NCBI GenBank assembly: GCA_017479705.1
Contig: JAFVCA010000033.1
Coordinates: 1-49,374 of the forward strand
DNA: 49,374 nt
Reading direction: 5' to 3'
Origin: Bacteroidales bacterium
Lineage (GTDB): Bacteria; Bacteroidota; Bacteroidia; Bacteroidales; P3
The notes below the pieces were generated by a model. The model searched no databases. It saw nothing but the letters and a program-made list of their open reading frames with translations, and was not told where the DNA came from. Positions 1 through 9,132 of this stretch are shown here, in pieces. Numbering within the stretch: the stretch's first letter is position 1; the number at the start of each line of letters is the position of its first letter. The translations under genes and the position numbers were made by a program.

Positions 1-2
1 AC

Positions 3-386
3 AGCCTCTCGCCCAAGGCCGAGGAACGCCTGTGCAAGGCCCTGGACATCAACCGCCCGCTGGCTACCGCCTACTATCTCAAGGAATCCCTCCGGCGAGT
101 ATGGCGGCAGGACAACAAACAGGATGCTGCAATCGTACTCGGCGACTGGATTGAACAGGCCAGACTGTCAGGACTGAGACCGATTGAAAGCATCGCCGAC
201 ACCCTCTCTCGCCACAGTGACGGTATACTCGCATGGTACGACTACCGCATCTCCAACGGAAAACTCGAAGGCATCAACAACAAAATCAAAACCATGAAAC
301 GACAGGCCTATGGCTACAGAGATATGGCATTCTTCAAACTCAAACTCCTATCCCTGCACGACTCCACCTATCCATTTAGCGGATGA
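3..386 (+). CDS. ISL3-family transposase, C-terminal part (5' end outside window)
   Basis: The reading frame is open from the window edge to a TGA at 384-386 (127 codons). It carries the C-terminal signature of ISL3-type DDE transposases: a helical region, then NGKLEGINNKIKTMKRQAYG and a final F-K-L-K-L stretch. In this family the E of LEGINN is the last residue of the DDE triad. The start and the rest of the element lie outside the window, so intactness cannot be judged. The last 58 bases (332-389) recur exactly at 33644-33701, showing that this IS has been active in the genome. No accessory gene follows; downstream sequence is repeat-rich non-coding DNA. Confidence 0.85.
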   Translation, partial: SLSPKAEERLCKALDINRPLATAYYLKESLRRVWRQDNKQDAAIVLGDWIEQARLSGLRPIESIADTLSRHSDGILAWYDYRISNGKLEGINNKIKTMKRQAYGYRDMAFFKLKLLSLHDSTYPFSG

Positions 387-1008
387 ACCTCATATTTTGT
401 TTTTTAACCCAAATCGGCCATTGGGTTGTACCTAAAGCGGGTTCTATACATGGATTAAGAGAAATCCCCTACGGGGAATGGGGTTTGGAATTCAAGGCAT
501 TTCTACTGAGAGGAAAGCCCTGACGGGCTATTTTTGCCCCCCTAATAGAAATCTCCTACGGCGAAATTTCCCATCCACCAACTTGATATGCTATTAAGCG
601 AAAGTCCCTACGGGACAATGCCCAATGCAGGTATCACAATCTCCCAACCACTATTCCGTAGGAGTTTCCGATTTTCTATTGACCGATTTGGGTTGAACAT
701 GCGCGCTGGCGAAGTGTGGGGAGCGACGGGGCCGCGTTGCGACGTGTTGCCACACCGGAGGCGCCGAGCCGCATGCAAGGCCAAAAGCGGTTGTATCTTT
801 GGCCCCGGAAAAACGGGAAATAAAAAATCACAAAAACCATGTTATCAAAAGATTAAAACAAACCATCAACCCTCGTTCAACGCTCGTTCAATATTGAACC
901 AATATAGAAGGAGCGTTGAACGGGGGTTTAAGAATCGGCAAGAAGGCGGAATGAGAACAAAAAAGGCCCTGCACGGATGCAGAGCCTGAAAAAAAAGGTA
1001 GATAATGT
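387..1008. repeat. Non-coding stretch with IS flank and several CCCTACGGG palindromic repeats
   Basis: No convincing gene. AACCCAAATCGG at 406-417 is repeated inverted at 683-694 (12 bp perfect, 15 of 17 with flanks), which may mark an IS end or a small element. Between them are palindromes of the form CCCTACGGG: at about 466, at about 561 (imperfect), at about 603, and as CCGTAGGAG at about 657. The segment 450-540 matches the 139-bp units at 31822-32213 at both ends (AGAGAAATCCCCTACGGGGA, then TTCTACTGAGAGGAAAGCCC), with a divergent middle. Confidence 0.7.
874..922. repeat. Dispersed palindromic element, copy 1
   Basis: The arms 874-896 and 900-922 are inverted repeats, about 21 of 23 bases, beginning CGTTCAACGCTC and separated by 3 bases. 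A near-identical element lies at 40632-40680. Both are intergenic. No gene lies within; it could fold into a long hairpin in RNA from either strand. Confidence 0.75.
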
Positions 1009-1932
1009 TTACAGAATGAAGCGGATGCCGAATTCGTGGATTTTCTTGTCGCCCGAGGAGTAGGTGGGGACGAGGTTGAAATAGATTTCGGTGCCGGGCG
1101 AGAAGATGAGCCAGCGGCTCTGCGTACCGACGGCGACGTCGCAACGGAACATGTTGAATTTGGCTCCGGCGGCATTCTCGGTGCCGAAATTGATGCCAGG
1201 GACTGCACCGAGGTACCAGCCATGGTTGTTGTCCTTGTTGATGTGGCTGAGCTTGATGGGGACAACGACGGTGCTGAAAGTGCGGGACTTTTCCTCACCA
1301 TTGAAGGAGGCGTGAGTGAGGGGTTCGGCCAACTCGGCGTCGCTGAAGAGGTGGCTGTAGGTGAGGTAGGTGAAGCGGTAGCCGATGCCGATGTTGAAGT
1401 CCCAATGCTTGGCAATGGGGCGGTGGTAGTCGAAGGTGACGCCCACGTTGGCACCAATGCTGTTGTAGAAACTGTTCTGCGTGTAGATGCGACGGTCGGC
1501 GAGGATGGAGATGGAGGGGTCGGCCGTGAAGTTGGGACGGCGGTTCCAGGCTGCGTAGTGTTCCTCGCGTTTGCGTTTTTTCTCGGCCTTTTTCTGCTCG
1601 GCTTTGGCTTTGTTCTCGGCCTTGGTCTGCTCGCGTTTGATGCGGTCCTGCTCTTTCTTGGCGGCCTTCTCAGCCTCTTTCTGCTGCTCCTGCTGCAGTT
1701 TCTGCTGTTCCTTCATGCGCTCTTCCTGAGCCTTCTGGGCAGCCTTCTGCTGCTCTCTTTGCAGCTGTTCCTGCTCTTTCTGCTGCTGTTTGAGCAGTTC
1801 CTGCTGTTCTTTCTGCTGTTGTTTCATCAAGGCTTCCTGCTGTTTGGCACGCTCGATGGAGTCGTTGCTCTGGGCAAAAGCGGTGCCGGCGGTGAGAGCC
1901 ATGGCAATCAAAAGAATATAAAATTTCTTCAT
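1009..1932 (-). CDS. Outer-membrane beta-barrel protein with long coiled-coil N-terminal region
   Basis: 307 residues. A signal peptide (MKKFYILLIAMALTAGTAFA) is followed by about 110 residues almost entirely of Q, E, K, A and R, predicted coiled coil. From about residue 125 to the end the sequence alternates like a porin-type barrel (NFTADPSISI, GYRFTYLTYSHLF, YLGAVPGINFG) and ends in a terminal aromatic/aliphatic strand (HEFGIRFIL), typical of outer-membrane proteins. I infer a barrel in the outer membrane with a periplasmic coiled coil that could reach peptidoglycan or a partner. Function unknown. It stands alone, with no close co-directional partner. The long open frame on the other strand (1036-2013) is a shadow caused by the repetitive codons. 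Confidence 0.75.
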   Translation of the reverse strand: MKKFYILLIAMALTAGTAFAQSNDSIERAKQQEALMKQQQKEQQELLKQQQKEQEQLQREQQKAAQKAQEERMKEQQKLQQEQQKEAEKAAKKEQDRIKREQTKAENKAKAEQKKAEKKRKREEHYAAWNRRPNFTADPSISILADRRIYTQNSFYNSIGANVGVTFDYHRPIAKHWDFNIGIGYRFTYLTYSHLFSDAELAEPLTHASFNGEEKSRTFSTVVVPIKLSHINKDNNHGWYLGAVPGINFGTENAAGAKFNMFRCDVAVGTQSRWLIFSPGTEIYFNLVPTYSSGDKKIHEFGIRFIL

Positions 1933-2088
1933 AGTAATAAATTATTAGTTTCTGACGATAACGCAAGGGCGGAAGAAATATTGTATCCGAGGATAAAAAA
2001 ACTTATGCTATAGTGTAAAGTATGACTGATTGCAGATAGGATGAATGTCGCGTGTCTTCGGCACGCTGAGATGTGGGGACATTTCTGA

Positions 2089-2124
2089 CCCCACACTGCG
2101 TCCCTTGTGTGGGGTTAATAGGAT
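2089..2124. repeat. Hairpin repeat ending GTGTGGGGTTAATAGGAT, copy 1
   Basis: CCCCACAC (2089-2096) pairs with GTGTGGGG (2107-2114). TGTGGGG at 2072-2078 could pair with the same CCCCACA, giving two exclusive hairpins. The 18 bases 2107-2124 recur exactly at 25711-25728, again after CCCCACACT. It lies between tRNA-Pro and the barrel gene. Confidence 0.6.
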
Positions 2125-2228
2125 TCACCCTCTTCGAGGTTGCCAAAAATCAGCCATATACGAAATTAGCGCCAAAACTTAACAAAAAAAAGAAGGAGCT
2201 TCAATGAAACTCCTTCTTCCTTTTTCAG

Positions 2229-2302
2229 TCGGGGCGAAAAGACTCGAACTTTCGACCCCTTGCACCCCATGCAAGTGCGCTAGCCAACTGCGCCACGCCC
2301 CG
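2229..2302 (-). tRNA. tRNA-Pro (anticodon GGG)
   Basis: Reading the minus strand from 2302, the acceptor CGGGGCG pairs perfectly with CGCCCCG (2230-2236), with discriminator A at 2229. The D arm GCGC/GCGC is present. The anticodon stem CTTGC/GCAAG encloses ATGGGGT, so the anticodon is GGG (proline, CCC/CCU). The T loop TTCGAGT has stem GAAAG/CTTTT (one G-U). CCA is not encoded. The first base C is usual for bacterial tRNA-Pro. Confidence 0.93.
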
Positions 2303-2348
2303 AACTTGATTTGTTCCGATGGTGATTATCTCCTCTCGAAAACGGTTG

Positions 2349-2380
2349 CAAAAGTACTACTTTTTTTTATTCTGACCAAA
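2349..2380 (-). promoter_or_regulatory. Promoter of tRNA-Pro
   Basis: On the minus strand, TTTG (2377-2380), 20 bases, then TACTTTTG (2349-2356) matches the Bacteroidetes consensus TTTG/TAnnTTTG. It ends about 47 bases before the tRNA. The same TACTTTTG box stands before the tRNA-Val pair at 44980. Confidence 0.75.
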
Positions 2381-2448
2381 TTTTTTTTGAAAAAAAATTT
2401 CACCGAGCAGCAAAGACAGAAGACAACAAACTATAATACAGAGCGGTA

Positions 2449-3882
2449 TCAGTTTCCAGACAATTCGACAAAAACTGCATCTCCCACCTCGCCGAGGGGT
2501 GATTTTTGGCCGTTTTCGACACCGTTTTTATACAAAATGCGGACATCCGAGGGCAAGCAAGACTTCAAATAGTGCTGTAGATTATTGATTCTCCGTTCGA
2601 TAACAAGGTTTGCATACATCGAATCCGCTGATTGGGAACTATATAACGTAAACTCTGCCACGACGTTAGGATTGTCGCGGAGGTAGTCGACAATGGGCTG
2701 CAAGGTCTCTTCGGACTGCGGAGAAAGTTCGATGTCGCCGCTTTCGCGGAAGATATTGTCGAATATCATGACGCGGCCAAAGGGCAGCCGTGCGAGGGTG
2801 ACATTCTGGGTTTGGGAGGCGATGAGAAGATCCTCGTTGGGGCGGCGGAGGGGGATGGTCTTGGCATAACGGAAGAAGTCGGGCTTGGCCACCTGGAGGG
2901 TGTAGCCGTCGGCAGGGTGTGCAAAAAGGCTGTAGGCGCCGGCCGAGTCGGTGGCGGCTTCGGCCACCAAACGCCCCGAGGAGAGCAGACGGACATCGGC
3001 ATGGGGAACGGGGTGGCCGTGGTCGTCGGTGACGGTGCCGGAGAGCATCACGCCGTCAAGCCGGCCGGCAAAGGTGAACAGCTGCTGCCGGCCGTTGCGG
3101 GTGGAGAGCCAGTAGCCGCGGCCGGTGGCGGGGTCGAAGGCAAGCTCCGTGTCGTCGGCGGCACTGTTGAGAGGTTGCGGCAGAGGCTGGACGACGTAGT
3201 TGGCAAAGATGACATCGTCCGCCTTGCTGCCGGAAGGGAAACGGACGGCATAGAGATGGAATCCGGGGGCCGCGCCGGGCACGCCGTTGGAGGCGAAGAG
3301 GAGGTAGTTGCCATAGAGAACGGGGCAGATCTCGTCGCCCGGAGTATTGATGATGTTGCCCAAATTGACAGGCTTGCACCACCGCTTGCCGTTCCAGAAG
3401 GAGCACCAGAGGTCGTTGCCTCCGAGCCCCACTTTGCCTTTGGCGGAGAAGATGAGCGTGGAGCCGTCGGCCGTGAAGACGGGATGGGCGACTTCGCGAT
3501 ACCACGACTTGATTTCCACTTGGCGGTTTTTGAAGAAGCGGGCATTGGTGTGGACGTTGAAGCTGTAGGGTTCGGAGTTGTCGGGGGTGGTGAAGTAGAG
3601 CAGGCTGTCGGCACCGTTGCGCACCACATAGTTGGCGCCGGGACAGAGAGGGGTGAGCACGGTGTCCGGGCTGAGGGCTGAAACCACGCTGCCCGAGGTG
3701 ACGGCGGAGACAACCACGCCGTTCTGACAGGCGTAAAGACGGCCGTCGACCACGGAGAGGTTGCTGAGCCCCCACGGGAGGGAGAGGCCGCTGACGGGGG
3801 TGACCGCAATGGGGGCCTGAGCCCAGAGGCGGGGCAGCGGCAGGAGTGCCAGCAGGAGGAGTATGGGCAGGAGGCGTTTCAT
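2449..3882 (-). CDS. PorE/OmpA-like exported protein: beta-propeller, carboxypeptidase-regulatory-like and OmpA-like domains
   Basis: 477 residues with a cleavable signal peptide (to about residue 22, LWAQA). Residues 30-270 carry PD40/TolB-type propeller repeats (VFTADGSTLIFSAKGKVGLGGNDLW, 145-170). Residues about 278-345 form a CarboxypepD_reg-like domain (LSGTVTDDHGHPVPHADVRL). Residues about 370-477 are OmpA-like (SPQSEETLQPIVDYLRDNPNV), which in this family binds peptidoglycan. The domain order matches PorE-type proteins linked to the type IX secretion system, but there is no N-terminal TPR and no lipobox, so T9SS involvement is inference. A T9SS cargo protein is encoded at 12522-14249. 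The gene starts 6 bases after the lon stop and is probably co-transcribed with it. Confidence 0.7.
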   Translation of the reverse strand: MKRLLPILLLLALLPLPRLWAQAPIAVTPVSGLSLPWGLSNLSVVDGRLYACQNGVVVSAVTSGSVVSALSPDTVLTPLCPGANYVVRNGADSLLYFTTPDNSEPYSFNVHTNARFFKNRQVEIKSWYREVAHPVFTADGSTLIFSAKGKVGLGGNDLWCSFWNGKRWCKPVNLGNIINTPGDEICPVLYGNYLLFASNGVPGAAPGFHLYAVRFPSGSKADDVIFANYVVQPLPQPLNSAADDTELAFDPATGRGYWLSTRNGRQQLFTFAGRLDGVMLSGTVTDDHGHPVPHADVRLLSSGRLVAEAATDSAGAYSLFAHPADGYTLQVAKPDFFRYAKTIPLRRPNEDLLIASQTQNVTLARLPFGRVMIFDNIFRESGDIELSPQSEETLQPIVDYLRDNPNVVAEFTLYSSQSADSMYANLVIERRINNLQHYLKSCLPSDVRILYKNGVENGQKSPLGEVGDAVFVELSGN

Positions 3883-3888
3883 AGCGTG

Positions 3889-6330
3889 CTATTGGCCGAA
3901 GGCGATGGGAAGGGCATCCTCCATGTCGGTGATATAATGGAACGTGAGGCCTTTGAGATAGTCGGCGGGGATTTCCTCGATGTCGCGCCGGTTGTCCTCG
4001 CAGAGGATGATGTCGGTGATGTCGGCCCGTTTGGCGGCCAGGATTTTCTCCTTGATGCCCCCTACGGGGGTGACGGCACCGCGCAGGGTGATCTCGCCCG
4101 TCATGGCAATGGTGGGGATGACCTTGCGCTGGGTGAAGGCGGAGACCATGGCGACGAACATGGTGATGCCGGCCGAAGGGCCGTCCTTGGGGGTGGCCCC
4201 CTCGGGGACATGGATGTGGATATTGCTGTTTTCCAACTTTTCCATATCGATGCCGAAACGGTCGGCGTTGGCCTTGATGTATTCGAAAGCGAGGGTGGCG
4301 GACTCCTTCATCACGTCGCCGAGGTTACCGGTCATGGAGAGGGTGCCTTTGCCTTTGCTGATGCTGGACTCGATAAAAAGAATCTCGCCGCCCACCTGGG
4401 TCCATGCCAGACCGGTGACAACGCCCACTTTGGGGTCTTTGCCACGGCGCTCGCTGTTGTGGATGGGGAGGCCGAGGATGTCTTTGAGATCCTCCTGCTT
4501 GATGTCGCGGGAGTATTCGTTGCCTTCGGCCTTCTGGACGGCACGACGGCGGATGATTTTGGCGATGGTCTTCTCAAGCTGGCGGACACCGCTCTCGCGC
4601 GTGTAATCATTAATGATGACTTTGAGCAGGTCATTGCTGAACTTGAGGTCGCGACGGGTGAAACCATGCTCCTTGAGCTGGCGGGGGATGAGGTGGCGCT
4701 GGGCAATCTCGAGCTTCTCTTCAAGGATGTAGCCGCTGAGGTCGATGACTTCGAGACGGTCTAACAGAGCGGGCTGGATGGTGCTGAGGGTGTTGGCCGT
4801 GGCAATGAAGAGGACGCGGGAGAGGTCGTAATCGAGTTCGAGGTAGTTGTCGTGGAAAGCCTTGTTCTGCTCAGGGTCGAGCACTTCGAGCAGGGCCGAG
4901 GTGGGGTCGCCGTTGTGGCTCATGCCCTGCACTTTGTCAATCTCGTCGAGGACAAAGACGGGGTTGCTGACGCCGGCTTTCTTCAGGCTCTGGACAATGC
5001 GGCCGGGCATGGCGCCGACATAGGTCTTGCGGTGGCCACGGATTTCGGCCTCGTCGTGGAGGCCGCCGAGGGCCACGCGGACGTATTTGCGGTGCATGGC
5101 TTCGGCAATGCTCTTGCCGAGGGAGGTCTTGCCTGTGCCCGGAGGACCGACAAGGCAGATGATGGGGCTCTTCATGTCGTCCTTGAGGCTGAGGACGGCG
5201 ATGTATTCGATGATGCGCTCCTTGACCTTCTCCATGCCGTAGTGGTCGCGGTCGAGGATTTTGCGGGCATGGGAGGTGCGGAGGTCGTCCTTGCTGTAGA
5301 CATTCCACGGCATGTCGAGCAGGAGTTCGGCATAGTTGAGCTCGACGGTATAGTCCGGGGTCTGCGGGGAGGTGCGACGGAGCTTTTCGATACTGTGGTT
5401 GAAAGCCTCCTGGACTTCCTTGTCCCACTTTTTCTTTTGCCCGCGGGCCAGCAGACGCTCGATGTCCTTGTCGGAAGAGGCACCGCCCAGCTCGTCCTGG
5501 ATGACGCGCATTTGCTGGTTGAGGAAATATTCGCGCTGCTGGCGGTCCAGTTCCTGGCGGGTCTTGCCCTGGATGTCGTCGCGGACGCGGTAGTAGTCAT
5601 TCTCTTTCTGAAGCTGCTCGAGGAGCAGGATGGAGCGGCGGTCGTAGCCGTCGGCATCGAGCATCTCCTGTTTGGGTTTGACGGGGATGTCGAGATGGGA
5701 GGCGATGAAGTTGATGAGGATTTTGTCGCTGGTGATGTTGCCGAGGGAGTTGAAAATATCCTTGGGGTTGAGCCCCACACCGTTGTTCTTCATCTGCTCC
5801 ATGTCGGAATATTCCTTGCGGATGGCGAGGACGCGATTGTGGAAGGCACGGGAACGGGGCTGACGGTTGTTCTCGTCGACAAGGAGGGCACAGCCACGGT
5901 AGTAAGGCTCTTCGGCGGTGATGCTGAGGAGCTGGCATTTCATGGTGCCCTGGATGATGGCGAGGTGGTTGTCGCGCGGGAGCTCGATGACACGGAGCAC
6001 GCGGGCTATGACGCCGATTTGGTAGAGGTCGTCCATTTCGGGGAGCTGGTTATCGTTGCGCTGGGCGACAACGATGATGCGCTCATGGTTTTTCTCGGCA
6101 TCGCGGAGCAACTTGAGCGAGGCCTTACGGCTCACGCCGATGGGCAGCACCACTCCGGGGAAAAGGACATTGCCATGGAGCGGCAGCAAAGGCATATCGT
6201 CGGGGATGGAGTCCTCGTTGAGCAGAAAGGACTCGTCCTCCTTGGTGATAAGTGGTATAATCTCGGCACGGGCAGAGAAGGCGTCGGAATCGTCTGCCTC
6301 GAAAATGTCTAAATCCTTTAATAAATCCAT
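3889..6330 (-). CDS. lon: ATP-dependent Lon protease
   Basis: 813 residues from the ATG at 6330 ([13 protein letters not shown]); an ATG 45 bases upstream is open but adds unrelated hydrophobic residues. The N-terminal LON substrate domain starts around [20 protein letters not shown]. The AAA module has Walker [10 protein letters not shown] near residue 394, Walker [10 protein letters not shown] and the arginine-bearing LLDRLEVI. The C-terminal protease domain has the catalytic serine in PKDGPSAG (near 718) and lysine in [12 protein letters not shown] (near 760), the Ser-Lys dyad of LonA. It degrades misfolded and regulatory proteins in the cytoplasm. Length is normal for Bacteroidetes. No clear TAnnTTTG box in the 126-base gap after mgtC, so it is probably an operon member. 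Confidence 0.97.
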   Translation of the reverse strand: MDLLKDLDIFEADDSDAFSARAEIIPLITKEDESFLLNEDSIPDDMPLLPLHGNVLFPGVVLPIGVSRKASLKLLRDAEKNHERIIVVAQRNDNQLPEMDDLYQIGVIARVLRVIELPRDNHLAIIQGTMKCQLLSITAEEPYYRGCALLVDENNRQPRSRAFHNRVLAIRKEYSDMEQMKNNGVGLNPKDIFNSLGNITSDKILINFIASHLDIPVKPKQEMLDADGYDRRSILLLEQLQKENDYYRVRDDIQGKTRQELDRQQREYFLNQQMRVIQDELGGASSDKDIERLLARGQKKKWDKEVQEAFNHSIEKLRRTSPQTPDYTVELNYAELLLDMPWNVYSKDDLRTSHARKILDRDHYGMEKVKERIIEYIAVLSLKDDMKSPIICLVGPPGTGKTSLGKSIAEAMHRKYVRVALGGLHDEAEIRGHRKTYVGAMPGRIVQSLKKAGVSNPVFVLDEIDKVQGMSHNGDPTSALLEVLDPEQNKAFHDNYLELDYDLSRVLFIATANTLSTIQPALLDRLEVIDLSGYILEEKLEIAQRHLIPRQLKEHGFTRRDLKFSNDLLKVIINDYTRESGVRQLEKTIAKIIRRRAVQKAEGNEYSRDIKQEDLKDILGLPIHNSERRGKDPKVGVVTGLAWTQVGGEILFIESSISKGKGTLSMTGNLGDVMKESATLAFEYIKANADRFGIDMEKLENSNIHIHVPEGATPKDGPSAGITMFVAMVSAFTQRKVIPTIAMTGEITLRGAVTPVGGIKEKILAAKRADITDIILCEDNRRDIEEIPADYLKGLTFHYITDMEDALPIAFGQ

Positions 6331-6456
6331 CTCTATACTTAGTAATCTTAGTTGAAACAGCAGGAGCCCGAGCACCGGGAGGCAAGGATGCCTTGCGAAG
6401 TTGGCGCAGAGGAGCCGCTACTGCATTTGCTTATACGCAAAAAGGACAAAAATGTT

Positions 6457-6912
6457 TCAGTTCTGTTTGTCTTGGTTCCGTTTTTCTAAATAAATTTCAA
6501 TGTTTTTAATGACCCAGTTGATAAACAGGATGACCAGCACGGCAATGCCGGACTGGACCCAGAGGCCATAGCCACACATGCAACCCACGGCGGCACTGCA
6601 CCAGACGGTGGCGGCACTGTTGAGGCCGTGGATGTTGAGACCGTCCTTCATGATAACGCCGGCGCCCAAGAATCCGACACCCGTGACCACCTGGGAGAGG
6701 ACGCGGAGGTTGTCGTTGTTGACGGGGCCTCCCGACTGGACGGCCGCAGCGATGACGCTCTCGGACAGCAAGATGAAGAGGCACGCACCCACGGAGACCA
6801 GCGCGTTGACTGCCAGACCGGCATTGCGCTTGCGCAGCTGACGCTCGATGCCGATGAGGACACCTCCAAGGAGTGCACAGAGGAGACGGTTGAGAAAAAC
6901 GTCGTATGGCAT
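6457..6912 (-). CDS. MgtC/SapB family membrane protein
   Basis: 151 residues, mostly hydrophobic, with four or five predicted membrane helices. The MgtC-family motifs are GGVLIGIERQLRKRNAGLAVNALV, the conserved QVVTGVGFLGAGVIMKDG and GLNSAATVWCSAAVG. MgtC proteins act in the inner membrane in Mg2+ stress and virulence in other bacteria; the role here is unknown. The gene starts 17 bases after the rsmI stop and is likely in the same operon. Confidence 0.88.
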   Translation of the reverse strand: MPYDVFLNRLLCALLGGVLIGIERQLRKRNAGLAVNALVSVGACLFILLSESVIAAAVQSGGPVNNDNLRVLSQVVTGVGFLGAGVIMKDGLNIHGLNSAATVWCSAAVGCMCGYGLWVQSGIAVLVILFINWVIKNIEIYLEKRNQDKQN

Positions 6913-6929
6913 GTTGTTATACTTTTAAA

Positions 6930-7634
6930 CTATTCTGCATCCTTTTCTTCGTCATTGGCAGCGGTGTCGCTCTCGGCAGAGAGGACAACGACAATCTCGC
7001 CCTTCACCTCTTTGGCGGCAAAATGGTCATGCACCTCCCGGAGGGTTCCGCGCACAGTCTCGGCGTGGAGCTTGCTAATCTCGCGCGAGACGCTCACCCG
7101 GCGCTCCTCGCCCAGCACGGCGGCAAGCTCGTCAAGGAGCTTTACCAGACGATAGGGGGACTCGTAGATGACCATGGTGCGCTGTTCCTCGGCCAAGAGC
7201 TTGATGGCCGTTTGGCGCCCTTTTTTGTGGGGCAGGAACCCAAGGAAGACAAACCTGTCGCAGGGCAGGGCGCTGTCCACCAAAGCGGGCACAAAAGCTG
7301 TGGCACCCGGAAGGGTCTCCACAGGGATGCCGTTGCGGACGGCTTCGCGCACCAGCAGGAAACCGGGGTCGCTGATGCCGGGGGTGCCGGCATCGGTCAC
7401 CAAAGCAATGACCTGCCCGCTCAACAGGCACTCCACCACGCGGTGCAGCGTCTGATGCTCGTTGAAGATATGGTAAGGCTGCAACGGGGTGGTGATGCCA
7501 TAATGCTGCATCACCACACGCGAGGTGCGTGTGTCTTCGGCCAATATGAGGTCTGCCCCCTTCAGCACCTCGACGGCACGGAAAGTCATGTCGCCGAGGT
7601 TGCCTACTGGCGTGGGGACTATGTAAAGTTTCAT
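6930..7634 (-). CDS. rsmI: 16S rRNA (cytidine1402-2'-O)-methyltransferase RsmI
   Basis: 234 residues, the usual Bacteroidetes length without the C-terminal extension of the E. coli enzyme. The tetrapyrrole-methylase-type fold is shown by LYIVPTPVGNLGDMTFRAVEVL (1-22), ILAEDTRTS, HNEHQ-like YHIFNEHQ, ALVTDAGTPGISDPG and ETLPGATAFVPALVDS. It uses SAM to 2'-O-methylate C1402 in the ribosomal decoding centre. Its start overlaps the yebC stop by one base (TAATG), so translation is probably coupled. Confidence 0.95.
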   Translation of the reverse strand: MKLYIVPTPVGNLGDMTFRAVEVLKGADLILAEDTRTSRVVMQHYGITTPLQPYHIFNEHQTLHRVVECLLSGQVIALVTDAGTPGISDPGFLLVREAVRNGIPVETLPGATAFVPALVDSALPCDRFVFLGFLPHKKGRQTAIKLLAEEQRTMVIYESPYRLVKLLDELAAVLGEERRVSVSREISKLHAETVRGTLREVHDHFAAKEVKGEIVVVLSAESDTAANDEEKDAE

Positions 7635-8374
7635 TATTCCTCTTCGAAATCGTCGGGAATCTCCATGTCGTGGAAGACGTTGGTGACATCATCGTCCTCT
7701 TCGAGCATGTTGATAACCTTCAGCACCTTGCGCATGGAGTCCTCGTCGATGGAGCGGGTGGTGTTGGGGATGCGCTGCAGCTCGGCGCTCTCGCACTCGA
7801 TGTGCAGTTCCTCAAGCATCTTGACCATGTTGCCGAAGTCCTCGTAAGCGGTGTAGAGGGTGATGTATTCGTCGTCGACTTCCATCTCTTCCAGACCGCC
7901 GTCGATGAGGGTCATTTCCAGCTCGTCGATGTTCATGTCGGGTTTGCGGGGAATGACGAAAACGCCCTTGCGGGTGAACAGGAAGCTCAGGCTGCCATTG
8001 GTCTCCATGGTGCCGCCGTTCTTGTTCATGATGCTGCGGATGTTGGCGACGGTGCGCATGTTGTTGTCCGACAGGCATTCGATAAAGAGGGCGATGCCGT
8101 GGTTGGCGTGGCACTCGAAGGTGATTTCCTGCAAGACGGCGGCATCCTTGTCACTGGCCTTGTTGATGGCACGCATCAGGGTGTCCTTGGGCATGTTGCA
8201 GCCACGGGCATTCTGCACCAGCAGACGGAGGCGGGGGTTGCTGTCGGGATCAGGACCGCTCTCGCGGACGGCTACGGCTACCTCTTTCAGAATTTTGGAA
8301 TACTGTTTAGAGCGCTTGGCATCGGCTGCGCCTTTGGCTCTCTTAATCTTTGACCATTTGTTGTGTCCTGACAT
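7634..8374 (-). CDS. YebC/PmpR family DNA-binding or translation factor
   Basis: 246 residues. The YebC signature MSGHNKWSKIKRAKGAADAKRSK opens the protein, followed by NPRLRLLVQNARGCNMPKDTLMRAI and YECHGNHG-like FECHANHGIALFIECLSDN. These proteins are described as transcriptional regulators and more recently as factors relieving ribosome stalling; which applies here is not visible. It has a very acidic C-terminus (EEDDDVTNVFHDMEIPDDFEEE). It lies in the operon between trmB and rsmI. Confidence 0.95.
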   Translation of the reverse strand: MSGHNKWSKIKRAKGAADAKRSKQYSKILKEVAVAVRESGPDPDSNPRLRLLVQNARGCNMPKDTLMRAINKASDKDAAVLQEITFECHANHGIALFIECLSDNNMRTVANIRSIMNKNGGTMETNGSLSFLFTRKGVFVIPRKPDMNIDELEMTLIDGGLEEMEVDDEYITLYTAYEDFGNMVKMLEELHIECESAELQRIPNTTRSIDEDSMRKVLKVINMLEEDDDVTNVFHDMEIPDDFEEE

Positions 8375-8418
8375 AAATAATTACTTTTATATTATTATAC
8401 AATTAATTGTTTACTGTT

Positions 8419-9105
8419 CTATTTGACAAAGAATTTGATGTAGGTGATGGGCTTCCCCTCGGCAAGGAACATGCGCTCGTAGAAGGTCTGCGTCATCTGT
8501 GCCTCGCGCAAGCACTCTATCTCCGGGTGCTCGGCGGCAGGGGTGGCGTAGAGGTTTTCCGTGGCGTATTCCACCCTGTAGCCCGCAGGGGCTATCACCT
8601 CGTCGCGGGTGTACTGGTGCAGTTCCAGCGAGTCAGTCTTCAGATGGATGGGCGAGCCTGGCTTGAGGGATTTCTTGTAGTAGTTCAGGAAACGCTCGCA
8701 CGTGAGCCGTTTGAACTCCTTCTTGGGTTGGGGGTCGGGGAAGGTGACCCATATCTCCGACACCTCATCCTCGGCGAAGAAATTCTCTATCAACTCTATG
8801 CGGGTGCGGATGAAAGCCACATTGCCCATCTGCTCCTCGACACCCGTTTTGGCGCCACGCCACAGGCGGGCCCCCTTGATGTCCACCCCCACATAATTGC
8901 GGTCGGGATGGATGCGGGCCAGACTGATGGTGTAGTCGCCTTTGCCGCAGCCCAGCTCCAGGGTGATGGGGTTGTGGTTGCCGAAATGGTCACACCATCT
9001 GCCCTTCAGGGCAAACCCCTCAGCTTTCAATTGCTCGAACGACACCTGAAACAGATTGGGGAAGGTCAGGTTCTCGGCAAATCTCTCTAACTTATGATGA
9101 CCCAT
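8419..9105 (-). CDS. trmB: tRNA (guanine46-N7)-methyltransferase TrmB
   Basis: 228 residues. The SAM-binding motif is ITLELGCGKGDYTISLA, followed by NYVGVDIKGARLWRGAKT and the TrmB-specific EIWVTFPDPQPKKEFKRLT that positions the target guanine. It makes m7G46 in tRNA variable loops. The gene is 27 bases after the HU-SPOR gene and 44 bases before yebC. Confidence 0.95.
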   Translation of the reverse strand: MGHHKLERFAENLTFPNLFQVSFEQLKAEGFALKGRWCDHFGNHNPITLELGCGKGDYTISLARIHPDRNYVGVDIKGARLWRGAKTGVEEQMGNVAFIRTRIELIENFFAEDEVSEIWVTFPDPQPKKEFKRLTCERFLNYYKKSLKPGSPIHLKTDSLELHQYTRDEVIAPAGYRVEYATENLYATPAAEHPEIECLREAQMTQTFYERMFLAEGKPITYIKFFVK

Positions 9106-9132
9106 AGGCTGTTATTGCGGCGGCAGAAAGGT

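Noticed and set aside
588-989. 133-codon plus-strand frame
   Set aside because: Runs through palindromic repeats, has no domain and no promoter, and its composition is unlike neighbouring genes.
1036-2013. 325-codon frame on the plus strand
   Set aside because: Opposite the coiled-coil barrel gene; leucine/phenylalanine-rich only because it is the complement of K/Q/E codons.
4852-6312. 486-codon frame on the plus strand
   Set aside because: Opposite lon; same kind of shadow, no domain.
7634-7634. One-base overlap of yebC and rsmI as an anomaly
   Set aside because: TAATG overlaps are ordinary translational coupling.
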